Below the pieces are notes generated by a model. That model was not told the origin of the DNA, made no database searches, and worked only from the letters and a program-made list of their open reading frames with translations. Position numbers and translations under genes: made by a program. 64,000 nt of DNA from Pisolithus tinctorius (Eukaryota; Basidiomycota; Agaricomycetes; Boletales; Pisolithaceae): NCBI GenBank assembly GCA_024663395.1, contig JANFAH010000024.1:806001-870000 (forward strand). Direction: 5' to 3'. This document shows positions 45,996-58,339 of the stretch, one piece after another (position 1 is the stretch's first letter; each line of letters begins with the position of its first letter).

Positions 45996-46159
45996 ACATC
46001 GGTTATTCATTAGTTTACCTATCTCTCAAGGCGAATGTCACCACACCAATAGCGCCCGGTCCCAACGGATCGACCTTTTTACCTGTCCTTGGCCCTGGAA
46101 AATCGGTGGCATCGAATCCCATAAGCTGCATTCAACCAACACGACGTTCAGCTCGCGGA

Positions 46160-46330
46160 TCTTTCGTGGAAATTGCTTCTGCAGTGGAATGCCCATGTGC
46201 AGGTTGATCGATCAGTGCGAGATCGGGTGAGGGTGTCTTCTGCGAATAGCTGTTTTGGTACACGTGGATCCAGGTCATTTCATCTTCCCTTCTCGTCGAG
46301 TGCCATAGCCACGAACACGTTAACTTTTGG
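46160..46330. repeat. Duplicated segment, copy 2 (partner at 45500-45730)
   Basis: See the partner for shared blocks. The CDC123 5' fragment lies between the two copies, so the unit [segment + CDC123 5' end] was probably duplicated locally. Confidence 0.45.
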
Positions 46331-47984
46331 TCCCGTACCATGGAGGCCTTCGAGTCGGAATTTCGATGACCCCTACATCATTACCAACGTGGATGTCCTG
46401 AAATTCTGGATCATACGTTGCCTGAACCATCGATACACTTACGCCCGATTTGAAGTGTAAGATCCACTTTCGTAAACCTGCAGGTCCCTCGTTTTCAGTG
46501 CCCACTGCGGTGATGAACAGCAAGCAGCTGCGGAGGGCTTCGGCGTCATATACACTGGATGGTCGTTCTTGTCCTCCTCATATGGTTCAGGCACACCACG
46601 TCTTTGCATCGGAGATGTAAAACCCTAGTTTGAGCTACCCATCACACGATGTACTGCGTAGCGATGCTAAGCAAGGGGTACCTGAACAGATCGATGACAC
46701 TACCGTTTCCTTGCCAATGTCGGCCCGGAACGTGGTTTAACAGGTCGGCACTTTACGACTCATCCAATAGGCCGTAGTGTTCGTGCGCCCATAAACCTAA
46801 CGGAATGATCCACTTGGTCGGATGGATGGAATCAATGTGTGAGTGCTTCATGATGATCCTGCTCGGTCGGAAGAATGGAATGGCTGTATTGACTCATTAC
46901 GTATTCCCTATATGTAGCACCTCGAAATTTGAAGCTTCAAGTCGACCTCAAGCATGGTCCTGCTAACCAGGTATTGGAAAACCTGTAGTGTCACCCTGGA
47001 TGCGAGCCGTTCTTTGGGTAAATACTAAACATTGAACAAAGGATGTGATAGGGCCATCAAGCCGTACGAAATCTACAGCACGTCAGCCTGACTCGAGCGC
47101 ACGGACTAATTATATGATAGCAAATACCTCCGTCTGAATGAATGTCACAATCGGTGTTCCACGAGATGGCCGACATCTCAAGATCTCACTGACCGGATGT
47201 GATGCTGTGGTATGAGACGGGAAGGACAAGGAGCACAGCCGCTCGATGCTTAATCACTACGCCTTACAGTCGACCGCCCCTGGGCATTGTGGCATGATCC
47301 GCTCTGCCTTGAGGGGTATGTACAGATCCAACAGTCCACATCATACCACCATGTAACATTCGCCTACCGAATGCGTCCATGCACAGGCCCACCCGGAGGT
47401 TTTCGTTAGACATCGATTGGATTTTTTTTCGGCGTAGTTGGTTTCTGGACCAGGTAAGTCAACCCCGTTCCACATTGTAGCAACACTTGTTACAAACTTG
47501 CAAGGCATCAAGTGACTCATTATCACCTTGGATCCTTCTGCTTTCCCTCTGCGGCCTTGGCAGCCACGTTGTAACAGGTGCCTTACTGTTCGCAGCAGGG
47601 TATAAATTACCTCGCTTTTTCTTACTAGAGAAAAGCAGGTCCAGAAATGTGGCGGCCTGAACAATGTTTTGATGTACGTGAAATGCCGTGAACATCCTCA
47701 AGGCATCCACAACAAAAATGTCAATTCCGAGGATTGATGGTATACCCTCTGCCCATGCCCTAGGAGATGACAAAGCGATCCGACTACCTATGAGCTTAGC
47801 GCTCTGAGTGTACCCCTTATTTTATGATTATGGTGGGTTTAAATACAGTCGGCTGGTAAGGAATATTGCTACCCGCCCCCCCCCCCATCCCCATAGACAG
47901 CCTTGGCGCATACTCGAAATTGCAGCGCTGAACGTCGCGAGAGTTCACCTAACCCTTGATAATCTGTTATCAGCAGGTTGCAAC
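46331..47984. other. No confident gene
   Basis: Several minus-strand frames (46320-46523 reading GPAGLRKWILHFKSGVSV; 47341-47773) could be eroded exons but match no family I know. A run of 13 C residues lies at about 47873-47888. Confidence 0.35.
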
Positions 47985-48423
47985 ATGACCGCACAGTGGT
48001 TCCGGTCAGTCTTTCTTGTCGGTAACCCATCGGGAGCCTACATATGTCCCTTCGGGGATGGATGCACGCTACCTCTGGAGAATACAACCACTTCTATTTA
48101 CTGCCCACCTTCGCCTGCATGGTCACATTTACAAGCATCGTGACCGTGCTCCATGCCCCTGGCCGGGGTGTCGGAAGGAGACACGCTGGGGAAACGTCGC
48201 TCGACACGTCATAGAGCGTCATTTGCGGGTAAAATCGCAATGTATGTGGTGCGGACATAGTTACTGTGAGAAGCGGAGCACTTGCAGCGCACATGGATGT
48301 TTGTATCGAGGTAAGACGTCATCCATGTCTCATCCAGACTGTGGCTTAGCTGCATCCTCCGCACAGGCTTATATCAAAAACATCTTCCAAGAATACCCAA
48401 ATATAACTCACTACGAAGAATAA
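47985..48423 (+). CDS. Basidiomycete C2H2-like zinc-finger protein, possibly fragment
   Basis: The start MTAQWFRSVFLVGNPSGAY at 47985 is in one frame. The zinc-finger part, HGHIYKHRDRAPCPWPGC, then WGNVARHVIERHLRVKSQC, then MWCGHSYCEKRSTCSAHGC, is in another, so a frame break lies near 48100. It ends THYEE at 48423. The spacing CxxxxC-x12-HxxxxxH followed by CxxC gives two possible zinc sites. Such short C2H2 proteins are numerous in mushroom genomes; DNA binding is inferred, not shown. Confidence 0.5.
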
Positions 48424-50611
48424 TCTGTTATTGCGTACTAGACGCCTTCTCAGTGATTGCCTGGTTGGGATTTGTAAACGTACCACAAAAATGTAAATGT
48501 ATCTTCCATAGTCTGTTAGGTGACTCTTCTCTTCTGTACCTCACCCAGTATACTTGTTCTATGTGGCGTGGCGTGAACCTCGCAACACATGTTCCCATGT
48601 TGGAAATTCAACTTTTGAATCGGAGACTCGTTTGGGCATAATCTTAGGGCATCTTATGTTAACTGGTATGGTTCAGTGAGCATTGCCTGACATGACTTGT
48701 GCCATTGACAATATTGTTGATATCTGCCTGGGCATATATGTTCATAATCCTTGCATCCGTGTAATTAACATTGTGCGAATTACTAGTAAGTTACAAGAGC
48801 CACGCAGGATGGCCGACATCGTCAAGTCTTGCCCCATATGTGGTGCATCCCTTCACACATTCCAGCTCTTTCATTCGCAAATCTCACCAGGCTCTTAAGC
48901 GCAGCGGCGTTCCAGGTTGATGGCAACGCTATCTATCATCGACCAGTAAGCTGGTTAAGTAAGTGAAGGTAATGACGTCAGCCGACCCACCTCCATGCCA
49001 ATGCTACGCTGTTCCTCAAAACCTATAGATCCCCGGATCTATATTCTCCGCATGCCCGATCTCGGAATATGATCGATCTATGTGGGCACGTTGACTTCAT
49101 TTAAAGATCGTCCAGGAAGAGCCCTACTGCGGTAATATGTCGGCAAACTGAACTCCCCCCTCGGTAGCATGCTCTGCAGACGCCGATCTCCCTCGTAGTA
49201 GAGGAGTACGCAGTTGAGTGATCGATATCCCACTAAATCTTGGGACACATTGGCATCGGGGCCAAATCCTGCGGGGAAGAAACCTTTACCCATGTGGGCA
49301 GGGCAGCGTACTGCTGGCGTAGGCTTGGTGAATCCACATGGAAGTCGCGAAGCCCTGATGCGAAGAACTACATAGCTGGATACGAGGACTTGCATTTGAC
49401 GCTCTGTCCTGCCACTGAGAGTAGATCCGAGGAAACGAATATCTTCCGCCGAGTCTCCGGTAGTCCAACCCACCGGCGTCGGAGAAGGTGTTACCGCTCC
49501 AAATACCTGACGTCATCTGATATTGGTTTTCTTCCGACTATCTTTCATAGAGGCCAGCCTAAGAAACCCTTCGTGTTCCCCAACTCGTCGAGGTCCGTTG
49601 AGATTTTGAGCGTAACCCCTTCAACACCATTTTTAGGTGTCCCAGGGGCCATGATACGGGTTGTGAGGCCCTGAGGAATCGACAAGTACGCTCAGCGCGG
49701 CGCTTATAGCAAGCAGCTATGTTATACTCAAATCGGTCCGCCCGTTAACCGTAGCTGTAATCCAGTGTCCACTGTGGAGTGACCCACTCGCGAAGGCTGC
49801 AGACAATTTCGCGTACCGATATTCAATACCAGATTCACCTCAACTCGTGAATGGAATACGGGGTTCATTTTTCCCGATATGTCTGGGTAGGTACAGTACT
49901 TGAGTACGCACACTGATTTCAAGAAGCAGAAGTACAACTTCTGGCTTTGACGGCCATGAATTCGAACGTAAACGTAAAGTGGACATGGGTCAAGAAGATG
50001 TTTGAGAGTTCAAGACAAGTGGTAAGTTCTTATGTATGTAGGTCGAGTTAGCGTGTGCAGGCGTCGGACGGTAGCGGGATGTGAGTGATCGGTACGTTAG
50101 CTCTTTCCGGGCTACAAATCATGCATCCGATCTACCCGTTTTCAACAGTACTCACCAGTAACTCTTCAGGTTGCATTTAGCATGGGCGTGAGGTCGGCAC
50201 ACTGACGTAGTGTGTGGGCTATGGCCTGTAGTGTTGGTGTACATGAAGGCATTACATAAGCTAGAGAACTTCCGCTTCGGGTCCGCGCTATTTCGGGACA
50301 GCTTAACCTTCGCGAGCGATGTTGCTTGCCGCTTCCATGTATTGTCGTGGACCTCAGCTTGCAATTGAGACACATGCAGGAAATATGAATATTGGGGATA
50401 CCTCAGTCCGGAAAGATCATTTCCGAAGCTCGGATGATGTCAACCAAGCTATACGTTGTCAAATAGAGTACGTGCGTGAAACGGCTTCACAGTGACAAGT
50501 GTACGTATTACAGTATTAAATTGCCGATATAAAGCCTTGGCTGGCCATGACTGAGTACTGAGCTTTTACTCATAGCTGCAGCCCAATTCCCTCCTTCAGC
50601 CTCCGACTGCG
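48424..50611. other. Mostly non-coding; possible minus-strand gene 49078-49653
   Basis: A minus-strand reading from 49653 begins MAPGTPKNGVEGVTLKIST and continues in shifted frames through GWTTGDSAEDIRFLGSTLSG and GFGPDANVSQDLVGYRSL, then a stop at 49078. It could be a short intron-containing gene; the family is unrecognised. The rest of the interval shows nothing supportable. Confidence 0.3.
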
Positions 50612-52553
50612 ATGGCTCTCATACATTCCTTTATTTTGCCAACTTTCCGACCCTCCTTTCTTTCTCTCAGTTTGATTTTTGTCCTGCTATCTGCGTTTTT
50701 TTGCAGTGGCTATGCGTCTCAGGTGCCAGTTCCAGTCACCGTTCAGCAAGGAGGTGTCTCCGGAACCATTGTTCAAGACAATTTTCTCGGGATATCTTTC
50801 GAACTGTATCCTTTTAATACGCTATGTGTGTTCCCATTTCTTCTACTGCTGCAGTTTGACTGAGGGAGCCACGTCCAGGGGGGGAATCACCGCAACAGAT
50901 GCCAACAGCTATGGAAAATTACTTGTCAAACCTGCGCGCCCGCATCCACTCGCCCCTCCGAATCCGCATTGGTGGAAATAGCATGGATAGTGCCGTCTAC
51001 GTTCCTACTCAAACTGAGATGATTAGTTGTCACTGGTGATCCTGCTGCCGACCCGGACGATGTTCCCCGTCGACTTTGGGCCCATGCTCTTCACGGTATT
51101 GGATGCTATGGAGAATGTGGTCGGTCAAATGGAGTTTATCGTCGGATTGAGCATGCGGAGCTCCAACGACACAAATGCCGTCGAAGTTGCCAGGGATACA
51201 AGGAAAATACTTGGATATAGGCTTGACGCGATGTTGTTGGGCAATGTGGGTGGTTTAACTTGCGCATTGTAACGGTGCTTGTGGTGAACCTTTCGCTTTC
51301 TAGGAACCCGATCTGTATGCCACCAATGGAGTACACCCGGGGTACACCATACCGGAATATGTATGTTGCACCCGTCTCAAGCGATTCAAACTTTGTTATA
51401 ATCCTTATTCTAGATCATAGATATCGGTACAATGCTTCAGGATTTGCGCAATTCACCATACGGTGATCTGGTTCCCGATACTATTGTCGGCGGACCCACC
51501 ATTTGCTGTGACTGGTGAGACTATTTTCTAGTTCTTTTTATCTTTTTTCTTCTTCTAACATATTGTTCAGGAACCTGTCGGATGTCCTCGCTGCAGGCCT
51601 TTCAACATATCCTTATAAATACTATACGGTGCAGCATTACGCCAAGAGTATCTGTAGCGGTCCAAATGCAAGCAACCAGAATATTACCTACTTCGTTTCG
51701 CACATGAACGGTAATTTAGCGAATAATCGCCGACGATAGTGGCGCTGACGGTTATACGTGATAGTTCCGACGTACACTAACTGGCAAAAACAGGGGGTGC
51801 AAATGGCAAGCGATGCAGCGATTCCGGTTCTCGTTACTGAGTACAACACCGTCTCTTGTGGGGGCTCGAATATCTCGGACACGGTAGGTTAAGTGGCTCG
51901 ATACGTGAGCTTTTGTGGATCGGTTTTCTGACACTTTCGGTCCCGCCTTGAAATAGTTCGCGGCGACCTTGTGGGCCATCGACGCCGGGCTGAACTTTGC
52001 TTCGTCAGGCATGAGCGGCGCTTACATTCATACACGGGAGTACGGCATCCTTTATAACCTCTTCGATCCCCCTTCGCCGGAGACATCGACCGAGCCCAAC
52101 TGGCGCACAGGCTCACCGTACTATGCGGCACTTTTCCTCTCGGAGACGTTCGTCGCGGGTGGAAGTATAGTTGTCGATCTCAACCTCGACAATTCTATCT
52201 ACGACCCTGCAGCTACAGTCGCTGGGTACGCAATTTACGACAGGGCCGGGATGAAAGCCAAGAGACTCGTTTTCTTCAACTATTATCGTGCCGACGATGC
52301 AGGTTCAGAATCAGCAGCTCGCAACTTCACGCTGGAAGGTGGCTTGGCCACTACTGCGGGGGTCCGGGTCCTCGCTGCTCCAAGCATATACGAACGCACG
52401 GATATCAGCTGGGCTGGCCAGACGGTTGGGCTGAATGGAGAACTGGATGGTACTCAGACCACCAATTATTACTATAACTGTGCGATGGGATGCAACATTA
52501 CTGTGCCTGGGCCGGGGGCTGCTCTTGTTCTGCTCGACGACGTCCCTGAATGA
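50612..52553 (+). CDS. GH79-type beta-glucuronidase, secreted
   Basis: Retaining glycosidase acting on glucuronosyl (or 4-O-methyl-glucuronosyl) side chains, for example of arabinogalactan proteins. The start at 50612 gives a long hydrophobic signal region (SLSLIFVLLSAFFCSGYAS). Then DNFLGISFEL, the split LRIRIGGNSMDSAVYVPTQT, VDFGPMLFTVLDAMENV, LLGN|EPDLYATNG with the acid/base Glu across an intron, VGGPTICCDW, VLAAGLSTYPYKYY, and VLVTEYNTVSCGG with the nucleophile Glu. FASSGMSGAYIHTREYG, NWRTGSPYYAALFLSE and a C-terminal beta-domain (ITVPGPGAALVLLDD) end at 52553. At least seven short introns. One extra C in CCCC near 51063 breaks the frame; both catalytic Glu are intact. Confidence 0.85.
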
Positions 52554-52914
52554 CTCGGAGTTCTTTATTGGGAGCTCGACTGTAGCACCACTAAGTTAGA
52601 TTCTGGCACTGTCGACATCGTTGCACCTTTGTCCTTTTTTTGACCTGCCGCGGGTTTACTGAAATTACATTACAGCACGTAATCATCCTGGCATTCAGAT
52701 TTGACACGTTAACGATCGGGTTGGAAATAGCCCCCACCTGTTGGAGACTCCCACCGAGAGCTGGATCCCTGATCAAATTTCATGGTAATCTGAACGACTG
52801 AAACTCTTGCTTGAGTCATACAACTTTGGGGGGCTTCTGTGTCCATAACGACGTCAAGGTGTTGCTCAGGTTCCATCACATCCCTGCTGGGCGATTGAAG
52901 GACGACATTCTAAT
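52554..52914. other. 3' flank of the GH79 gene
   Basis: No gene recognised. The region leads into the inverted CDC123 relic. Confidence 0.4.
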
Positions 52915-53300
52915 CGGCCTCCACGTACAGCCCGTGCCACTTCTTCCTGTCATATCTCGTTGAACTCCACTATGTTTCGGCCCTCAATTCTAGGAGGAAT
53001 GCTTGCCGAGGCACCTTGGATAGCCATGGACAGAACCTCGTGAAGCTCTTCGTATACGAGTAACACCGGATAGGAAATTGAGGTCGATGATGTGTCCGCT
53101 TGAAAGATCACGTCTGGATGGCAAATCGAAAACATCTATCAGTAATCCAGAATTCCATACGACCTTGTCTGGGTAGCCGCGCATAAGGCACTCACAATCC
53201 TTCTGCGATTTGCGAAAAGGTCTACTTCGGTCGGATGATTTCCTCCCAGAGGCCGCGGTTGTAAATAATACACCAGCCCTTCGGGCAATCCAAGACGCGG
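52915..53300 (-). pseudogene. CDC123 3' fragment (inverted relic)
   Basis: Minus-strand similarity to the last two exons and last intron of CDC123 (44620-45070). It includes CTCTGGGAGGAAATC, CGCAGAAGGATTGTGAGTGC, the RRDLSSGHIIDLN block, YEELHEVLS and the GRNIVEFNEI end. Stops and frame breaks throughout. It lies directly downstream, on the same strand, of the oxygenase relic at 53340-53720, reproducing the order at the intact locus. Confidence 0.75.
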
Positions 53301-53339
53301 ACGCTGAATAGCATCTAAATTGGTTTACGAACTCTGACA

Positions 53340-53720
53340 GAGGGTTTTCGGCTTCCCAGATTCGTATGACATGAAATGTGAAGTATTTGTGGGAGGTGTT
53401 TTTCAGCATAAGCGTATTCTTCTCCCGCAGAACCTTCAAACCAACTCATGCATAGTGACCATTCCAAATGAAGTAGTTCTCGGTCGTAAGGGAGGATACT
53501 ACTCCGGTCTTTGCGGTCGAGGAGGATCGGGAGCAAATACGCTCGCGCGCTTCTGCCCGAAACTGAAACCAGCCAGTCTCTATCAAATGGTCAGTGCTCC
53601 AACGGGAATTGTGCACGGCGGCCATCGAGTCTCGAGCCCGTTTGGATGATTTGGGTATGAGAGAAACTATCGAACCTGTTGTCTGTTTTCCCCTGGCGAC
53701 TGGTATTGGCTCGATTAAAT
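53340..53720 (-). pseudogene. Carotenoid oxygenase fragment (inverted relic)
   Basis: The minus-strand segment reads a degraded DGFSQ...QI-IQTGS region, then VHNSRWSTDHLIE and a GFSFGQKR-like stretch. After an internal deletion it reads SSLTTENYFIWNGHYAW and VGLKVLREKN, equivalent to SSLITQNYFILCIWSGHYAW and GGLKILWEKN of the oxygenase. It precedes the CDC123 relic on the same strand. Confidence 0.7.
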
Positions 53721-54018
53721 GATTCGCGCCGAGGGCTCGTTCAATTACGGACATCGCGTTGCCCTGTTTGGTTCCGTGAGTGTCGAAAATTAGCACAGCC
53801 ACACAGTCCAACACGGGTGGCAGCGTTGAACGTTGCTAGGATACCCCGCGTGTGGCCGTTCAGATTGACTGGCACTGGGCAGTGCTGAAGTTTTTCTGGA
53901 CTGTTTTGTTGGTCGGGACTATGTTTTTGGCGCTCTCTTGGACTTGTTTCTTTTCGTAACCTCCACTCAACCGACCGCATCGGCCACACTTGCAACCGTC
54001 TCTTCCGATTAACACATA

Positions 54019-57000
54019 ATGCAAGCTCAGGACCAAAGCCCCCGTCGCGCTGTCAGACGTCAAGACACCTTTGACCTTCGCGACCAGATCATGGCGAACG
54101 ACCACACCAGTTCCAACATGCACGCTCATGCTGACGCAACGCACGGCATCGCGTATGCTGGGGGAGCGTCCGACGAGGAGCACTCCGTCCTCGAAGATGA
54201 TTCAGACGGCGAGGACCGCGAGATGGACTACATGGACGAGGAAGACGATGCTTCATCATCCCTTTCCATCCCAAACGAGTCCTATCGACTTTGATTTGGT
54301 GTATTCCCTGCACACTTTCCAGGCCACTGTTGAGGGTCAGGCTAGCGTCGTCAAGGGCGACTCCCTCTTCCTAATGGACGATTCAAACAGCTACTGGTGG
54401 CTCGTCCGCGTGCTTAAGACACAGGATGTGGGATACATACCTGCAGAGAACATTGAGACACCGTTTGAGCGCCTGGCGCGCCTCAACAAACATCGTAATG
54501 TTGATGTACGTCACCTCCCTCTGTCCTTGTCTACTCAGCAACAAATAGTAACCGTTCAAACGTAGCTCGCACAACCTACCCCACAAGAAGTCCAGAAGGA
54601 TGTCGAGCGTGTGCGCAACAACCTTTCTTCGCGCGCGGGTTCTCACCATTCACCCTCCCCCATCCTCGGTGTTCCTGCAGCCATGGCCTCATGTCCTGGC
54701 ACGAAGTCTGTCATGTTCACACCAGCGCTGTCTGTGCACAGATATCCCCCTGCGGTCTGGAACGAAGAAGAAGAGGAGGAGGAAGATATAGAATGGGACG
54801 ACTGGTGCATATGAAGAAGAAGATTCAGAGCTTGCCGAGGAAATTAGTATTCGCCAGAGGCAGAGCCAGATACAAGACGACACCCAACATATGGATTTAA
54901 TCCACATGGAGCCAGATGACGGCATGGGCTGGGACGACAGTGTCGCGGACGAAATACAAGCAGGCCGCGCTCAGAAGTTGAAAGAGCAGCAGTTGCTTAT
55001 GGTTCCCGATGCTTCACTTTCGGGCACTGTGGACAGGCAGCGACAGCAGGCACAAGAGATACTTATGGCACAGCAACGTCAACGGGAGCAGGAGCAGCAA
55101 TTCCTTGCGCAACAAGCTCAGGCGCTGCGGCATCAGTCATCGAAAGATCGCTTGGCTGCCGATTCCGCCCGCAACTTGTCTCCGTCTTCACCTAGCAAGG
55201 CCGTCGATCCTGCAGAAGCTACTGGGACGAAGAAGCTTTCTGCCACACCCTCCATTGCGCGCGAGGAGCAACCGAGGCAGGGTCCCTTGCTCCCAAGTGC
55301 TATCATGCAACAACAAGAGGAGGAACGCAAACGCACACGAGAAGAACTCGAGGCATTAGAAGAAGCCTCCAAGAAGAAGCACAAAGGGAAGGACAAGGGT
55401 GGTGCAAGTCCTGTCCCCGCATCCGCATCCAACCAACCTGCGAAGGCCTCATCTGGGGGTAAACTGCGGAAAGAGCACCGTGATACCACCGACGACGAAG
55501 GTAAGGAGAAGAAGAAGAAGGGTGGTGTATTCAGCTTGTTTGGGCGAAAGAAGGGCAAGGATAAGGACAAGGTATCCATTGAGAGTACTTCTTCGGACAC
55601 CCTCCGCGGATCGCAAGAGTCCGGCCGTTCCTCAGGCCTGCAACCTGGCGTGACTGTGGATCAGGCAGCTGCAACTGTAGTGATGCAGCAGCCTCAGCCA
55701 TCCCTCCGCACTTCTTCTGATACCAAGACCCCACCGCGACAGCAGCAACGACCAACACCACAAGCGGCTCCTCATCAGCTGCAAGCACAAGTCTCCCAAC
55801 ACGCATCTCAATTACGCCAGCGCGACCAACAACAGCAGGCACTGTACCAGCAATACCTCAATCGTTCACCATCCTCACCTCCAGAAGCTCCGTCCTATGG
55901 TTTGCAGTCCGCACCTGTTGTACTGGGCAACTCAAATGTATACAACGGTCCCGCTACTTCGGCTACTGGCTTGGGCCTCGGCCTTCCGTCGTCTCGGCCG
56001 CGTCCTGGATCTTTGGTGCTCACTGCTACGGCAGATGGTCAAGGGGTTGGCGTTCCCGAGCTCAGCGTCATGCGGCTTTTCGCAGGTAAAAATGTCCAAA
56101 CGGAGGCAACTTTCAAAACCGTTCTGCTCAACGCCTCCACTACGACTGCCGAGCTGGTGCGACAGGCGATCCAGCGCTTCCGATTGCACGTGGGCGAGAG
56201 CGAAGCAGACTACTATCTCACTATTAAACAGGTTGAAGGCTCCTCTGCAGTGTTGTTACCGGATGAAAAACCCCTCCGTGTCTTTGAGTCTCTTGTCGAA
56301 GCAGCTAATATGGAGTTGCCGAAAGTAAAACGGAGCAGCGTCGGCAGTATTAGTTCCGTGTCGTCCAACCTCTCGATGCATCCCGCCATCCGCAAGTTAT
56401 CCATGAACGACTTCACTGATGACTCAGCTGTGAAGTTATACCTCAATAAGCGCCGCAACGGGGAAGAGGGTTCGCTACTCGAGGAAGGCGACGAGACGAT
56501 GATTGCTGAATCAACCCGTGACTCAGCAGAGCTGATGACGTCTTCCGGCGTCAATGTCACCCCAGACCGATTTAGCTCGCCAAATTATCGTTTCGCTCTG
56601 CAACTGGTCATTTACCCTGAAGATCTTCCGGATGATATGGTTTTCGACCCGCTAACGGAAGCCATCGTGTTCAAGGATACGCTTCTTGAACGGACGTCTA
56701 CTACATCCATTACTTCCGGCGTATCGCTGAGCTACCGACGGAAAGTCTTCACGTTCCCTAAGAACGTGACCGTTGCGGAAGTTATCGAGCTCGGGTTAGA
56801 GCGTTTCGGTATCGTTGACGGTGTGGTAGATGGAGGGGACGAAGTGGAGGACAAGTTGACCAATAGACGTAGTTCTACGAAAGTTCGCTACTGGTTGACT
56901 GCATCTGTGCGAGGTCAAGGTGAATCCTCTTCGCTGGTGTACCTATTCTGTTCAGGCTGACTCGCGGTTGTGCAGAGCGCGAACTTTCACCGTCAAGCAG

Positions 57001-58339
57001 AGTGGTGGACGCGTACACTCGACCCCCAGTGTTCAAGCGTGTACTGGAAGGAAAGCGAAGGTCTATGGATTCCGCGCAACTACTAGGAAGTATCGAGGAC
57101 GTCAGCCCTGAAGATCCCGTTTTTATCCTTCGTCGCGCCATCTCTTACCGCACATCGACTTCGCGAAACCGCCTGTCCGCTCCCCTCGACGAGATCGCAC
57201 TCCAGCATCTACGCGATTCTATTTCCGGATCAAGCGTCAGCTCCGACCCCGGCAACGCATCGTCGGAGGATGTCAAACCCAAGCAGCTTTCTCGTCAGGA
57301 GATTATTGCTGCACAAAGGGCTGCGTCACGGGAGAAGCAACGCGCTATATTGTCAACCCAGGCGAATGCTCTCCGTGGAGTTGACGTGCTTCTTCCAGGA
57401 AATGCGATGATTCGTAGTTCGCGGTACGACTCCAATGAGAAGATGCGGTATTCGTACGTTCAAGACGGCGAGTCATATGACATCAGCGACATCGTCGAGG
57501 AGGAACTGCGCGAGACAAGCGGCGCGCACAAGAATGACCTTTTGGAAGGCGCGTTCGATCGCACCAAAAATGGAATGCACGAAAAGATCGATCGAGTGTT
57601 GACTAAAATTAAGGATGGGCGGCTCCAGTCACAAATCTCAACTTCGCAGTCGACTTCCAGCCAGACTGACAGTTTGGACTCTGCACGGTCCGCTTCATCG
57701 GCGTCTGAATATTCCGTTGATGATGGGCCAACGCTTCGTAGTGATGGTCGTACACCAACCCCGCTCGCTGGTGGGAGGAGGACGACCTCCCCGATTGCTG
57801 ATCTTGGTTCGCGTGACCCGACACCTACAGCAGATGGTCGTTACGGCCGCGCACGCTCGGGTAGTCCTCATGTATCCACTACGGTCTCTTCTCAGGCACA
57901 TGCCATTCGCCAACCGTCCATCGCATCTGTGATGTCTGACCTATCGGCGTCGGCATACGCAACTCCCACTGCGCAGCTGCTCAGTCCCACGGGGAGCCCA
58001 CAAAATGCCGCCATGCCCAAACTTCCAGTCAAACGACCGTATATTCCCAAAAGACGACTTTGGCGTGTCGCAGATGATGGCTATTATCGAGATTGCGAGC
58101 AGGACCCACCGTCCTATCGAACCCCCCTCTGCACCCGGTGGATGAACTCCTCTTTGGGAAATCAGTTGAAGTCCAGTCTCTGCATCCCGATATTAGAGAA
58201 ATTTATTCGGGAGCGTTCCAACAGTTGGACGAAATGGACAAGGTAAGTTTCTCTCCTGGCTCCGTTGTGAACACGGCCGCTCAGCGTGATTATGAAACAG
58301 ACTCTAGACGAATATCTCCAACATGCTCTGACCGTTTGA
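54019..58339 (+). CDS. Tea4/Bud14-like polarity protein with SH3 and Ras-association-like domains
   Basis: Large cytoplasmic cell-end scaffold. The start MQAQDQSPRRAVRRQDTF at 54019 is followed by an acidic stretch. The SH3 domain follows (DFDLVYSLHTFQATVEGQAS, then KGDSLFLMDDSNSYWWLVRV and VGYIPAENIETPFERLARLN), with the Tea4/Bud14 signature RLARLNKHRNVD. A Gln-rich coiled segment (55030-55140), Lys-rich and Ser-rich linkers, and a ubiquitin-fold/RA-like region (LSVMRLFAGKNV...TTTAELVRQAIQRF, 56060-56320) come next. A second conserved block contains LQLVIYPEDLPDDMVFDPL. It ends LDEYLQHALTV with TGA at 58337-58339. In Tea4/Bud14 the family role is formin regulation and recruitment of PP1. One-base insertions near 54283, 54804 and 58122 interrupt the frame; the 689-codon central exon is fully open. 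Confidence 0.82.
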
